Below are positions 38,794 through 49,174 of a stretch of 64,000 nt of DNA, piece by piece. Every line of letters starts with the position of its first letter. Position 1 is the first letter of the stretch. This DNA is from Paraphysomonas bandaiensis (lineage: Eukaryota > Chrysophyceae): positions 62,001 through 126,000 of the forward strand of contig CBFFRP010000071.1 in assembly GCA_965644295.1 (NCBI GenBank), given 5' to 3'. A program made the translations under genes and the position numbers. The notes beneath the pieces are model-generated. The model saw only the letters and a list, made by a program, of their open reading frames with translations. It had not been told where the DNA came from and did no database searches.

Positions 38794-39627
38794 CTAGCGT
38801 CTGTCTAGGTAAGGAGTTAATAGCCGTCGAACTTCATTGAGCTTTCTCTCATCGGGAGCATAAGCGACAACTCTGTTTGATGTTCCACCTCTTCCAATTG
38901 TGGTAACCTGAAAGAAACATCCTGGAACCTTGTTGCTGAGAGATTTAAGATTTCTTCCTTTGGGACCAATAAATCTTCCCACTAGCCTTCCATTAAGAGG
39001 TTCAACAGTAACACGGCCTTCCCTGACGGCCCTTAAATTAGCATTTGAAAGAGCTTTGCCGGTTTCCCTTTGAGATGGAGAGGCGAGGGAATTTTGTCTT
39101 TCGTGTAACTGAAATAGGCATCCTACATCGCCTGATGCCCAGTCAATCATTTTCGACGTCAACGGACGAGTAGCCCAAAATCGAAAATTGGAAACATACA
39201 TATTCTTGTCCCGTTTATTGTTTTGTGGAAGTGCATAAGTGGAGAGCAGATCATTTAAATTCACCTCCTTTCCACGAATTGCTTGATCCCAAGCCTGAGT
39301 GTCATGAACATTATGCAGCCTTATGCCCAACAAGTGATACAAAGCATCAGAGTCCATTTTGCAGTCATGAATAATTTTCATGATGGAATTATTCTCAAGA
39401 ATATCCTTTAGTTCGTCAATCATCTCACAGCAATTAGAAGTCAGTCGATGAACATCAAAGAGAAAGCATCTCTCTCTAGTAGACAGCTGGACAATGCATA
39501 TTTCTCCTGTTCTTCCCAGGTCAACTCCTTCGCAGTCCAGAGCAAGTATGCTCTCACTCCTGAGACACTGGAATACCCCACATATATCTGAATCCTTATC
39601 CACAACTGTCACGTTCATTATTGTCAA
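38794..39627 (-). CDS. DEDD-type 3'-5' exonuclease fused to a KH RNA-binding domain
   Basis: A single exon of 277 residues. The first 175 residues form a ribonuclease-D/EXD-like fold: LDCEGVDLG with Asp31 and Glu33, IIHDCKMDSDAL (third acidic site), and RPLTSKMIDWASGDVGCL (fourth). The KH domain occupies about residues 205-270: VGRFIGPKGRNLKSL with the GxxG loop as GPKG, then RVVAYAPDERKLNEVRRLL. This build suggests trimming or degradation of an RNA held by the KH domain. Animal EXD1 carries a related nuclease but is piRNA-linked and often catalytically altered; here all acidic residues appear present. The gene has no intron, unusual in this window, which could mean retroposition or simply a short gene. 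Target RNA is unknown. Confidence 0.88.
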   Translation of the reverse strand: MTIMNVTVVDKDSDICGVFQCLRSESILALDCEGVDLGRTGEICIVQLSTRERCFLFDVHRLTSNCCEMIDELKDILENNSIMKIIHDCKMDSDALYHLLGIRLHNVHDTQAWDQAIRGKEVNLNDLLSTYALPQNNKRDKNMYVSNFRFWATRPLTSKMIDWASGDVGCLFQLHERQNSLASPSQRETGKALSNANLRAVREGRVTVEPLNGRLVGRFIGPKGRNLKSLSNKVPGCFFQVTTIGRGGTSNRVVAYAPDERKLNEVRRLLTPYLDRR

Positions 39628-41214
39628 TCAAAGAGAAAATAACGAATAGCTTTATGTTATGTAGATTGAATGCGCTGCACTGCATACAGATGTCTCTTGA
39701 TTCGTATGTGAACAATTGTCTGTATTTTGGACATAGAAGAACAAACTTCAACAGATCCAGAAGTTCAAACTGAAAACATTATGCAACTGACAACAGAGTG
39801 CATCTACGCTGCTGTTGTACTTACAGCTCTATACATACATATATAGTGTGTGCGTCGTATAGGAAGACTTAAAAAAACACCAATACATACAGCATCCAAT
39901 CAGCTGTTTCTTCTCCTTCAGATTCTTCCACATGACTTCATGTTAGGGGACATATTTATCGACCATATTGATTGCCAAGGCACATATACATACATATCTG
40001 TCCCTGATATATGGATAATACTTATAGCCATGGCACATATGCATTATACATGCACTGTATATACACATATCGAATGATGAGACGTAAGTATCTGTATATA
40101 TACAGTCCAAAGGGGGCATTTCCTCCACCAAACTCAGAAGAGTGTCTACCTCATAACTAGAGTAGTTCTACCCCATTCTTTCTTCCTGTCTTTAGCTGTG
40201 GATAGATAATCTAAGTGCTGGACTGGCTCATATACACAGGCATCCACTGCGTACCGAACACATGAACACATACGCTCATTAGCTGGAAAAATCTAGTGAA
40301 TATTAATTACGTGTTTCGAGTGGAAAGACGACTTACTGCTGGATATTGAGAGGTGCTGTGTATTGAATATGTTGCGATAGTGTGAGAGTCTGTTAGTGTA
40401 CATGTACATGATCTGACTACTGTGTGCATAGTGCTGCAGTGTATGAATACATGTACATACATACATACATACATACATACATACATACATACATACATAC
40501 ATACATACATACATACATACATACATACATACATACATACATACATACATACATACATACATACATACATACATACATACATACATACATACATACATAC
40601 ATACATACATACATACATACATACATACATACATACATACATACATACATACATACATACATACATACATACATACATACATACATACATACATACATAC
40701 ATACATACATACATACATACATACATACATACATACATACATACATACATACATACATACATACATACATACATACATACATACATACATACATACATAC
40801 ATACATACATACATACATACATACATACATACATACAGCAGTGTATGCTAAATATTAAATATACTGTTTGCTTTTTTCTAGATTTTTATGTCGAAAAAAC
40901 GGGTATTTATCCTCCACAGTTGCTATAAAAGTGCTCTATACTGCTGTATGCCATACTGCTGTACATGCTCACAGACATACAGCTGCTGTGTATGATACAC
41001 AACTGTGTATACCTCCTTCTGTATATGTACTACAAGGACAGCCATATATATCTACATCTACCCTCATACATATACACCAGTACACACTGTGCCGTACATA
41101 CATACCGCATCCACCACAAGACAGTCCTGTGCCTCCATATATATCCATACACATACACACATAGGCCTCATCCATCAACACCATACAAGGAATCAATCCT
41201 ACCCAATCATCAAC
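39628..41214. promoter_or_regulatory. Divergent intergenic region with microsatellite
   Basis: This 1.6-kb space separates the minus-strand exonuclease-KH start from the plus-strand JmjC-like start and so holds both promoters. It contains the 384-bp (CATA)n block and several looser CATACA tracts; no other element is recognised. Confidence 0.4.
40454..40837. repeat. (CATA)n microsatellite
   Basis: An uninterrupted run of ACAT/CATA tetranucleotide of about 96 units. It is read as MYVC or TYIH repeats in several frames, but these are not genes. Confidence 0.97.
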
Positions 41215-42314
41215 ATGTCTCGTGTGCTTCCCTGTATATCCATAGGGGTTATAGTGGTGGCTGTGTGTCTGCAGCAGATCGCCGTTAAAAACATTTCACT
41301 GCGTCAAAATCTCTCCAAAGAGAGCTTTAAAGAAGTCCCTTATACAGTGGGGGATATTCCGACCACTCTCTACTCTGCTGGTCGTATCGGAGACGTATTA
41401 AAGGAGTGGAATCATGAGGGGTTTCATTTATACAGACTCAAAGCTGGAGAATCTTTTGATGTGGATTATATGCACATTAACTCAAGTGTCCGAGCTAAAT
41501 CCTTGAGAAGTGAGTGTAAATGGGAGAGTGTGTTATGCACTCCCTGTTTCAATGAATCAAACATGGTCACTACTGTGGACACCACAACTGTTTTCAGTGA
41601 GCCAGGATGGTACGCATCTTTCGCTAAAATATCTGACGATGCCGTTGAAAAGCTCTGGAATCTTCTTAAACTTCCATTCAATGTTGAGATCGCAGAGCTG
41701 GAGCATGCATTCATTTCTAATCTAAAGTCGCCTATGATTACTGCTGCGATTCACGCCAACCCCATGACATCATCGATGGCCATTCAGGTGAGATGCAGCG
41801 TGGGTGTACTGTAATTTTGGCACTAACTGTATTGCAGTTTGTAGGCAGGAAAACATGGCTGTTTTACCCTGCGGATACATATGTCTCATCAATGGGTGCT
41901 GTCCCGGCTGCACCTATACTTCTTCCTAAGAGATCTCCTCGCGAACCCTACACACTCTACGTGTACACCTCCCAACCTGGAGACGTCTTATTCTTCCCCG
42001 AGTCATGGGCACATGCTGTGCTGACTTATGATGGGCCGAATGTCATGGTTAATTACAGAAACTTTCACTACAAAAATATACTTCGACAGCCTTTCACTTG
42101 GATTACTGCCATGTTTAATCTGAAAATGTTTCCGGAGCTGATTCATCGTGGTGGTGTAGCTGCTGGTGGGGCAGCCCAGAACGAAGCCGTTCCAGAGAAA
42201 AAATTGAACAAGGATATTTATGGCAAGCTCGATGAACTTTGCACTGATGGGGTAACAGATTTTGATAACCAAATGTTGGAATTGCTGAGGTCGGAGCAGA
42301 AAAAGTATCAGTAG
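41215..42314 (+). CDS. JmjC/cupin-like oxygenase-fold protein with N-terminal signal anchor
   Basis: Two exons, 41215-41787 and 41838-42314, give 349 residues. The N-terminus MSRVLPCISIGVIVVAVCLQ is a signal peptide or anchor, so the domain probably faces the secretory lumen. The middle has a CKWESVLCTPCF cysteine group. The JmjC/cupin core shows IHANPMTSSMAIQFVGRKTW (junction at the intron) and QPGDVLFFPESWAHAV with NVMVNYR. In active 2-oxoglutarate/Fe(II) enzymes the first motif is HxD/E; here it reads HxN, while the second His is kept. It may be a hydroxylase with relaxed metal binding or a non-catalytic relative. Family membership is likely; substrate unknown. Confidence 0.78.
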
Positions 42315-43492
42315 AAACATAGTGTACCATACTATATAGCATAGCTAGTCGGCCTTTTTTGCAGTTTGCAATTGAGGGTCTCATAGCATGAGTGTAATAT
42401 ACCCGTGGTTTAAGACACTATCGTTGTGTGGGACGAATGCAATTGTTGAGGTAGCTGGATAGCGATTCGATCAACGTTACATATTAACTTCACATACTTT
42501 TTTTGCTCAACAATCTATTTTCTGGTTACAGAAGGCAAGCGATAAGTCACTATGCCTATCTGAGTACATTTCATGTAGTTCAACTAAAAAGAATGGTTAG
42601 TACTTGCTTTTAGTACTTATATGTAACGATATTGGATATTAGAGCACTCTTTAAACTGTAAACAGTACTAGTATCTAGTATACAAAAAACGATATTACAT
42701 AGGAAGTAATTCACACGGGTTGAGGATGTGTTACAAGTGTACATGTGATTATCAGATTATATAAGGATAGATTGTAGTGAAATATTTATCTTCCCCAACC
42801 TGTGTCTGGAGTCTGGAGCGATAGTAATCTAAATATGTGTTTGGATCAATGTTTGAGACCCTATAATTCGAGCGCAACAGGACCGAGCAGCAGCAGGTAC
42901 TAAAACCATGAAAATGTGACGTAGGAGCGTCACGTAAAAAGCAAATAAGAATCGCTGAAAATATTTTTATATGTGCTGCTGGACGGTCTGCGTTATGAAA
43001 AGCTTTTAACGAAGAAAATTGAGCACAACAATGTATAAATGACTGCATCTAGTCAGAAGATGACTGAAAAAACGAGAAAAACAGGAGGGCGAAGTCAACC
43101 GGATGGAGAGACAGCTAAAGAATATAGTGTACAACGTTTGAATTCAAAGAGTGAATTATCATAGTGCAAAATCAACTGTACATCGTTTATTTCTAGGGTT
43201 CGGGAATAATAAATATGTGGACACTTCCACTGATTAGATGCCTACTTACACTACAATGTAGTAGATTTCTTACTTTCAAAAATATAGCTATTACATCAAT
43301 CAGATACCAATAAATGATAATTACTTATCTTCAAAAATATAGCTATTAGCTAACGAAGTGACACCCTAACAACAATTAATCCAATAAAAATACATGTTGT
43401 GTGACTGCACGATAACAAAATTATATATACGTCGCAGTCAATCAGTGCAACAAATAAAGAGCTGCGTCCAGCTGACCTACACTACACGCTGT
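42315..43492. other. Convergent intergenic region, no supported gene
   Basis: The space between two convergent genes. A repeated ATCTTCAAAAATATAGCTATTA-type phrase occurs twice around 43275-43350. There is no coding potential. Confidence 0.5.
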
Positions 43493-45676
43493 CTAGTGCT
43501 GTTTGTGTCGACTACTCCACATTCCTTCTGCAAGCTCTTTTTGTCGCTGTTGATACCATCTAGAATGTTGTACACTTTGGTCGGAACTATCATTGTGCCG
43601 CCCTGAGCAGTTGCCGTGGTACTCTCCGAGGTCCGCAATCGTTTCTGTGACCTCCCACTCAGCACTACATGCCCGATTATACTGCTCTTCTTCATCTTCC
43701 TCGTCTTCTTCATCGCATACTGTGATAGCCCCGCCTGCATCAGTATCATTTATGCACAGAGAGGACATGTCTTCAGTTGGGTCGGGAGGTGAAGAGGGTG
43801 ACAGTCCTTCCGGACTGCGGCTCCCAGCCCTGTCTCTATCAGATATTGACACCGGAGGTGATGGTCTCCGACAACCCCCTGCATTTGGTCCAGGCCCACT
43901 GCATTGAGGTGGGTTGTTACCATTACTCACATTCCATGCTTGTCTCACAGAGGGTGCAGAAGAAGGTTGTGTATGTTGTTGTGGCTGTGGGCTTCGTCTT
44001 TCCTCGCTCGTAGGACCAGGACGAACCCAACGGTTCCTGAGGGCCTCAGATGCAGAGGGACGGAGAAGAGGGTCCGGGTGCAATAGCTGAACCATAAGAG
44101 ACCTAGCACTTGGCGATATATGTCCTGGAAAAAGCCATGAAGGATACATGGGTTCTTTCCCCGCCTGTACGGCTGCGGCGTATTCGTTCAAGACCCAGCG
44201 CTTAAAACGTCTGTCACAAATTATTAGTCGATACACAACGCAATTCATGGTATACACACTTGTAACGCTGACAGGCAGAGAGCTCCCGTCCAAAAGGTAA
44301 ATTTCCAGTGAGAGTTCCATATAGTATGACTCCAGAACTCCACATATCAACCTTGCGGCCGTCGTAACCCGCGGAGTCTACAGCAAACAGATCATGTCAT
44401 GAACCGATATAACAAGTATATAAAAACACGCACCTCCTGTGATCTCAGGGGCAACATAATGTGGTGAGCCGACTACCGACCGCAATCTCTTTACTGGTGA
44501 CCCCTCTGACACAGACACATCCTTCAGAGCCCCTGCTCTATTTCCACTCTCACTCTCTTGAGACTTCTCCCCAGACATCTGATCAGCAGACTCTTCTGCT
44601 GCAAACATTACTGCAGAGAGCCCAAAGTCTGCCATCTTCAGCAAGGCATTATCAGATGCATCACTCAATCTATTCACAGCGTCAGACCACTTAAATCCAT
44701 AATGTAGCATCACTTACAATAAATTCTCTGGTTTGAGATCCCGATGACACACACCTGATGCATGTTACATGCTAAGGTCAGCAAAACTATTAGAACAGCA
44801 AGAATCCCCAATTACCTCTTTCGTGGCAGTACTGTATCCCAGAAAGAAGCTGTCTGAAATACCTCCTAGCGGATGTTTCTGAATTACCATGTCCGCTCTT
44901 GATGCGGTCGAACATTTCGCCGCCTGTTACTAACTCAAGCACAAGGAACAGAGTTGTTTTTGAATCCTGTACAAGCTCCAATACTTCATACAGTTTAATA
45001 ATATTCTGATGTTCGCCAATCTGCATCATACTTCCCATTTCACGACATATATTTTGTCTGCTTCTCAACCATTTTAAAAATTTAGGCGCCACGATGGGCA
45101 GCTGTCGCATGCATCCATCAAGGCTATAGTGGCTGGTGCTATGGTTGTGTTTTTCTTCCTCCTCTACACTAAATTCGTTGTCTCCAAATGGAGACCAGCC
45201 CCACACTTCTACACACTTGGGTAGCGGAAGTTCGCGTAGCTGACCTCTCTGAGGATCCTATTTTCGGGAGGTATAAAATAAAATAATAATAGATTTAATA
45301 AAATCATACGTACCTCATACGCAGCTAATATTTGTCTAGAATTAGAGTGATATAACCACCATATATTATCTTGTAGCATGATACTTTTCCCTTGATACTG
45401 TTCGAGAGATAGTGGCATCCCCTTCCTCAATACAGTGCATTTCGATATCTGATTACTCGGAAGGAGTTTAAAGCCAACTGGATTTAATATTTTAATAGCT
45501 ACTGATCGCTCAACAGGAAGACAGCTTAAATCAACAGCTTGATAGACTGATCCTGATGCCCCACCTCCCAAATAATTTCCCAGTTCATAGACTTCATTAC
45601 CGTTAATGTATATGGACTGACCGTCATACTTCTCTACTTGTCTACGAACTAAATGAGGGATAGATGATGATGTCAT
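43493..45676 (-). CDS. Serine/threonine protein kinase, CAMK-like, with long insert before helix C
   Basis: Six exons on the minus strand, 45676-45314, 45257-44816, 44754-44718, 44669-44434, 44377-44260 and 44210-43493, give 637 residues. The kinase domain spans about 30-430. It shows the glycine loop GGGASG (37-42), VAIK (Lys62), HRDLKPEN (272-279), DFG (295-297), SPHYVAPE and a CAMK-like subdomain IX. Between Lys62 and helix C lies an insert of about 100 residues (LLPSNQISKCTVLRKG, NIWWLYHSNSRQILAAYE, VEVWGWSPFGDNE). I remember very similar inserts from oomycete kinases, which supports a stramenopile source. A second Ser-rich insert follows DFG. The C-terminal 200 residues are disordered, rich in Pro, Ser and acidic runs. 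All catalytic residues are present. Confidence 0.9.
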
Positions 45677-46264
45677 TAATTTAATAATAATTCAAGTGGT
45701 TGCTATATGTATGATATGAAGGTGTTGGTAATATATATATATATATATGTGTATGTGTGTGTATGTATGTATATGTGTGTATTAATGAGAAGATGGCAGA
45801 ACTTTCCATTCCGTTTAGTTCCCTTTTATTTAATGTCTGACATAGATGTATGTATGTATTATTATATATGGAGATGTACGTAGAGTATTGTGTTGTAGAT
45901 ATACTGTATGTATGTATTCCCCCCATCATCATATGTGTGCAAATATAGTGCGGTGGTTCCTGCTCGTACATGTTGAGGATACACAGCAGAGGGTCGAGGG
46001 GTTGAATATTTCAGTCAGATGGGATCGTGTGTGAAGAAAAACAAAAACGTACCTCGTGTGGTTGAAATTCTTCGAAGCTGTTGGGTGATGACGTTCTAAT
46101 ATTCCGAGGAATACACAAGAATACAGTACCGTATTGTATAATGTCATGCAACGGATAGAGTCTCATATACATACATGTCTATATATGCGTATAGATCTCA
46201 TATCTTCATATATATATGTATAGATACATAGACACTCCTTCTCCTCTAGACAGTGAATCACAAC
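45677..46264. promoter_or_regulatory. Divergent promoter between kinase and IQ-motif gene
   Basis: The 588 bp between divergent starts contains TA and TATG microsatellite tracts (45730-45780, 45845-45915). No named element is recognised. Confidence 0.4.
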
Positions 46265-47335
46265 ATGGGGGGAGGTGTATCCACCCTACCCGATCAAGTA
46301 ACCGAAGATGATCTTCAGCAGCTGTGCAGTGAGCGAGCAGATAACACCCTCATATACAACACTGTATTCAACAGTAACGTCTTGTATACGTCACTAAAGG
46401 GGCCTGATAACACCATTAACAAACAGCAACTGCTCACTATAATATTAAACAGTTCAGAACAAGAAGTCATGAGGTTCTTTTTATCACAATCTAATGGCGA
46501 AATGGACTCGAATGCATTCATAGAGTTTTGTCGTATGAGTAAAGTGCTTTCAAAGGGTTCATTTAATAAGACACAGGCACTCAAACTATACACTGATAAA
46601 ACTAATGGAGAGCTATTAAACTATCGTATATTCCGCTTTGATATTCTTCCTGCGATTGCTTCAAGTCGAGGGAAAGATATTAAAGATATTATATTAAGAT
46701 TATCACGCTTAGAGCCTCCTTTAGATAACCAGCCGATGAGTCCGAGTCGGTCTATAGTGAGAGTATCAACAGGATGCTCACGACTTCATAGTGCTGTGCT
46801 ACGGATACAAGCAGTTGGAAGGATTAAATTAGCTCGTACTTATTTTGAGCGGCAACGTATATTAAATAAGGTAGAGTCAACCCCTCCTGTAGCTGCAGAA
46901 ATGCGTTCTTCTGCTCAAACAGAAGCGGAAAGTGAAGTTCATTGCAAAGATATGTTTGAAGAGTACAGTATCAATGGTGAAATGAATATACATGATTTTG
47001 TGCGGCTTTGTTATGACACATCACTGATTCCATTCGATGGGGACAAAATCGACTTCACTGCTCGGGAAGCACGATTTCTATTTCAGAAAGTCGTAGCGAT
47101 GTATTTTGATCCAAAAGAAAATTTTTATCGTGATGGTGTTTTACATGGAAAGCGAATATTATTTCCAGTCTTTCGAAATTCTCTGATACCTGAGATTGCT
47201 GATACAAAAAGTGTATCGGAAACAGTTGTAGTAGGTGTGATTGCAGAAGGGCCTGTAACGAAGCGAATGTATAATGCACAGGAAGGGCCACGTATACTGT
47301 CTTTATTGAACCCTGAAACAGTTGAAACTGCATGA
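46265..47335 (+). CDS. IQ-motif protein with predicted N-myristoylation site
   Basis: A single exon of 356 residues. I chose the ATG at 46265 because it gives MGGGVSTL, a good N-myristoylation signal (Gly2, Ser6), and no in-frame ATG lies upstream within the open frame. The first 130 residues are helical with EF-hand-like spacing (INKQQLLTIILNSSEQEV, MDSNAFIEFCRM), but the calcium loops are not canonical. An IQ-like motif, IQAVGRIKLARTYFERQR, lies near residues 178-195 and could bind calmodulin. A second helical region (NGEMNIHDFVRLC) resembles a degenerate EF-hand. The likely role is a membrane-tethered calmodulin-responsive adaptor; I do not recognise the family. Confidence 0.75.
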   Translation: MGGGVSTLPDQVTEDDLQQLCSERADNTLIYNTVFNSNVLYTSLKGPDNTINKQQLLTIILNSSEQEVMRFFLSQSNGEMDSNAFIEFCRMSKVLSKGSFNKTQALKLYTDKTNGELLNYRIFRFDILPAIASSRGKDIKDIILRLSRLEPPLDNQPMSPSRSIVRVSTGCSRLHSAVLRIQAVGRIKLARTYFERQRILNKVESTPPVAAEMRSSAQTEAESEVHCKDMFEEYSINGEMNIHDFVRLCYDTSLIPFDGDKIDFTAREARFLFQKVVAMYFDPKENFYRDGVLHGKRILFPVFRNSLIPEIADTKSVSETVVVGVIAEGPVTKRMYNAQEGPRILSLLNPETVETA

Positions 47336-48186
47336 ACACTTCTTCTCGCAATTTGTAACAATGGTTTTCTTTATTTCGGTGTGCGTTGTGTTTATATTAT
47401 ATCTTTCTTGAATTGTACCTTTGATTTTTTGTGACAAGCAGTATGATTTATGGACAGCACACTTTTAGGCTTCTTCGGGGTTCTCATGTAGCCGTTGTTG
47501 TGTATTTGGAAGCACATTTCTTTAGAATAAATTTTGTCACCTAACCGAACAAGTGAATTTACACTTATAAAAGTTATAAAATCGTCAACCAGGCAACTTT
47601 CTGGCAAACTCTTCAATTGAATTCTTTGTCATGAATGAACTTGTAAAAATCTTTTAACTTCATTGCTAAAAATGGACAAAATTTAGTTTACTTTTAAATA
47701 TCCCCTTGAAGTTGATTAACTTAGTGGACGCAATGGGATATATTATTCACAATTCATTGGGCCAGTCACCAATTTGGCTATGTTGAATAATATTTCCCGA
47801 AAAAAAGGAAATTGAAAAAAAGAATACGTCGTCGTTGTGTGTGTGTCTAGTTATTAGTGGACTTGTATGAGGATGACAGCATCAATTTAAACAGTTTGAA
47901 GTTTACTATTTGGTGAGTAGCTTGTCCGAGACAGTACGAATTCTAATATTGAACATGAATAGCGTTCTTGGTTGCAGGTAGTTATCATAATTGTTCGATG
48001 TTATAATTGTAGATGAGTTATGTGAGTATGAAGAGTAGTTTATGTTTAATCAAGTATATTTTTTAACACACACTAGCATGAGCAATATATTGATATATTG
48101 CGAGGCCAAATTTTGCTAAAATGATAATTAATATATTGTAGAAAACAAAAACAAAAATTGCAATATTTCAATATATTGCAATCCAT
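47336..48186. other. Intergenic DNA with inverted AATATATTG words
   Basis: No gene. Around 48085-48182 are several AATATATTG/CAATATATT words in inverted arrangement (for example GCAATATATTGATATATTGC), possibly the end of a small element next to the dispersed repeat that follows. Confidence 0.5.
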
Positions 48187-48455
48187 GCCCCATTCCGAGA
48201 GCGTACCCTAGTAAAGTGCTAGTGTTAATTAAGTTAAGTAACGTATATAGATTGTTAATAAAATCTCAGCGTATTTTTTGTGTGTCGGCACCAAGAAAGC
48301 TCTAGCTAGATTTACATTTTACTTGCATAACGTATATGAGATTACGAGTAACCCCGCGTATTCTGGGGAGGGGCGGCCAATGTCACACTAGTCATGCATG
48401 GTCACCAGAAGCTCCGCGTCATCTTTGTGAGGTAATAATGGGAAGGTACACATGC
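48187..48455 (+). repeat. Dispersed repeat, copy 1 (matches 56098-56312)
   Basis: Begins at about CCCATTCCGAGAGCGTACC and includes AGTAAAGTGCTAGTG, GGCACCAAGAAAGCTCTAGC and GTAATAATGGGAA. It matches the second copy at over 85% by eye, except that this copy has about 60 extra bases near 48360-48420. Non-coding. Confidence 0.85.
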
Positions 48456-49174
48456 AATTTAATTCCTCACAACATTTGATTGGGTCGGATCCTCAAAACT
48501 TGACAAATGAATTCGAGACAGAAGAAGTGGACATTATTCATAGACACTTATATCATAGATTACAGTTGAATAATATATACTGTAAAAACAATCAGAGTGT
48601 TGTCAATACGCAACATACATGCATATGTCGTCAGGTTGTGTTCATATTGCAGGTAATGCATACATGTGAGTTGAGTGATACATCATGCTATCTATAACTA
48701 TTAATTCTCAATGAAATACAATAATATGACGATAGATTAGTGCTCAGCACCTCTGAATTAGTCTACCAGCATCATCCCTCCATTAGCATCACTGTGAGCA
48801 GACATACTCAGACAAACCATGATCATAAGGGCATCATGATGGACGACAGCGACAGGTGGTTGAAAAGATTAAGACACTCACAACACTGAACTGATGAGAG
48901 ATCAAAGTCACGAGAATGATAATGAAACAAAGCTGAGAGTGTGTTTGATTTGATCCTCTGTGAGTGTGTGTTATGGGCAGAATGAAAAATAGTGTGTCTC
49001 TTCAAGATACGATGTGTGGGTTGTTTGTGTGTAGGTATCTTTTTTTGTTTCTCATAGTAGAGAATGAAGAATGAAGTGATAACAAGTGAGCCATGTATGT
49101 GTATTTGACACTATTATCATAGTCACTCTTCACTTCTGTTCACTTCTGATCACTTCTATATACTTATATATAAG
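48456..49174. other. Upstream region of the ankyrin-ART gene
   Basis: No gene is supported. A short frame at 48452-48697 begins inside the dispersed repeat. Three CACTTCTG/CACTTCTA direct repeats lie at 49130-49158, just before the ATG, and might be promoter or 5'-UTR elements. Confidence 0.45.

Noticed and set aside
40454-40837. Possible telomere-like or CRISPR-like array
   Set aside because: The tetranucleotide has no spacers and no telomeric G-rich unit; it is a simple microsatellite.
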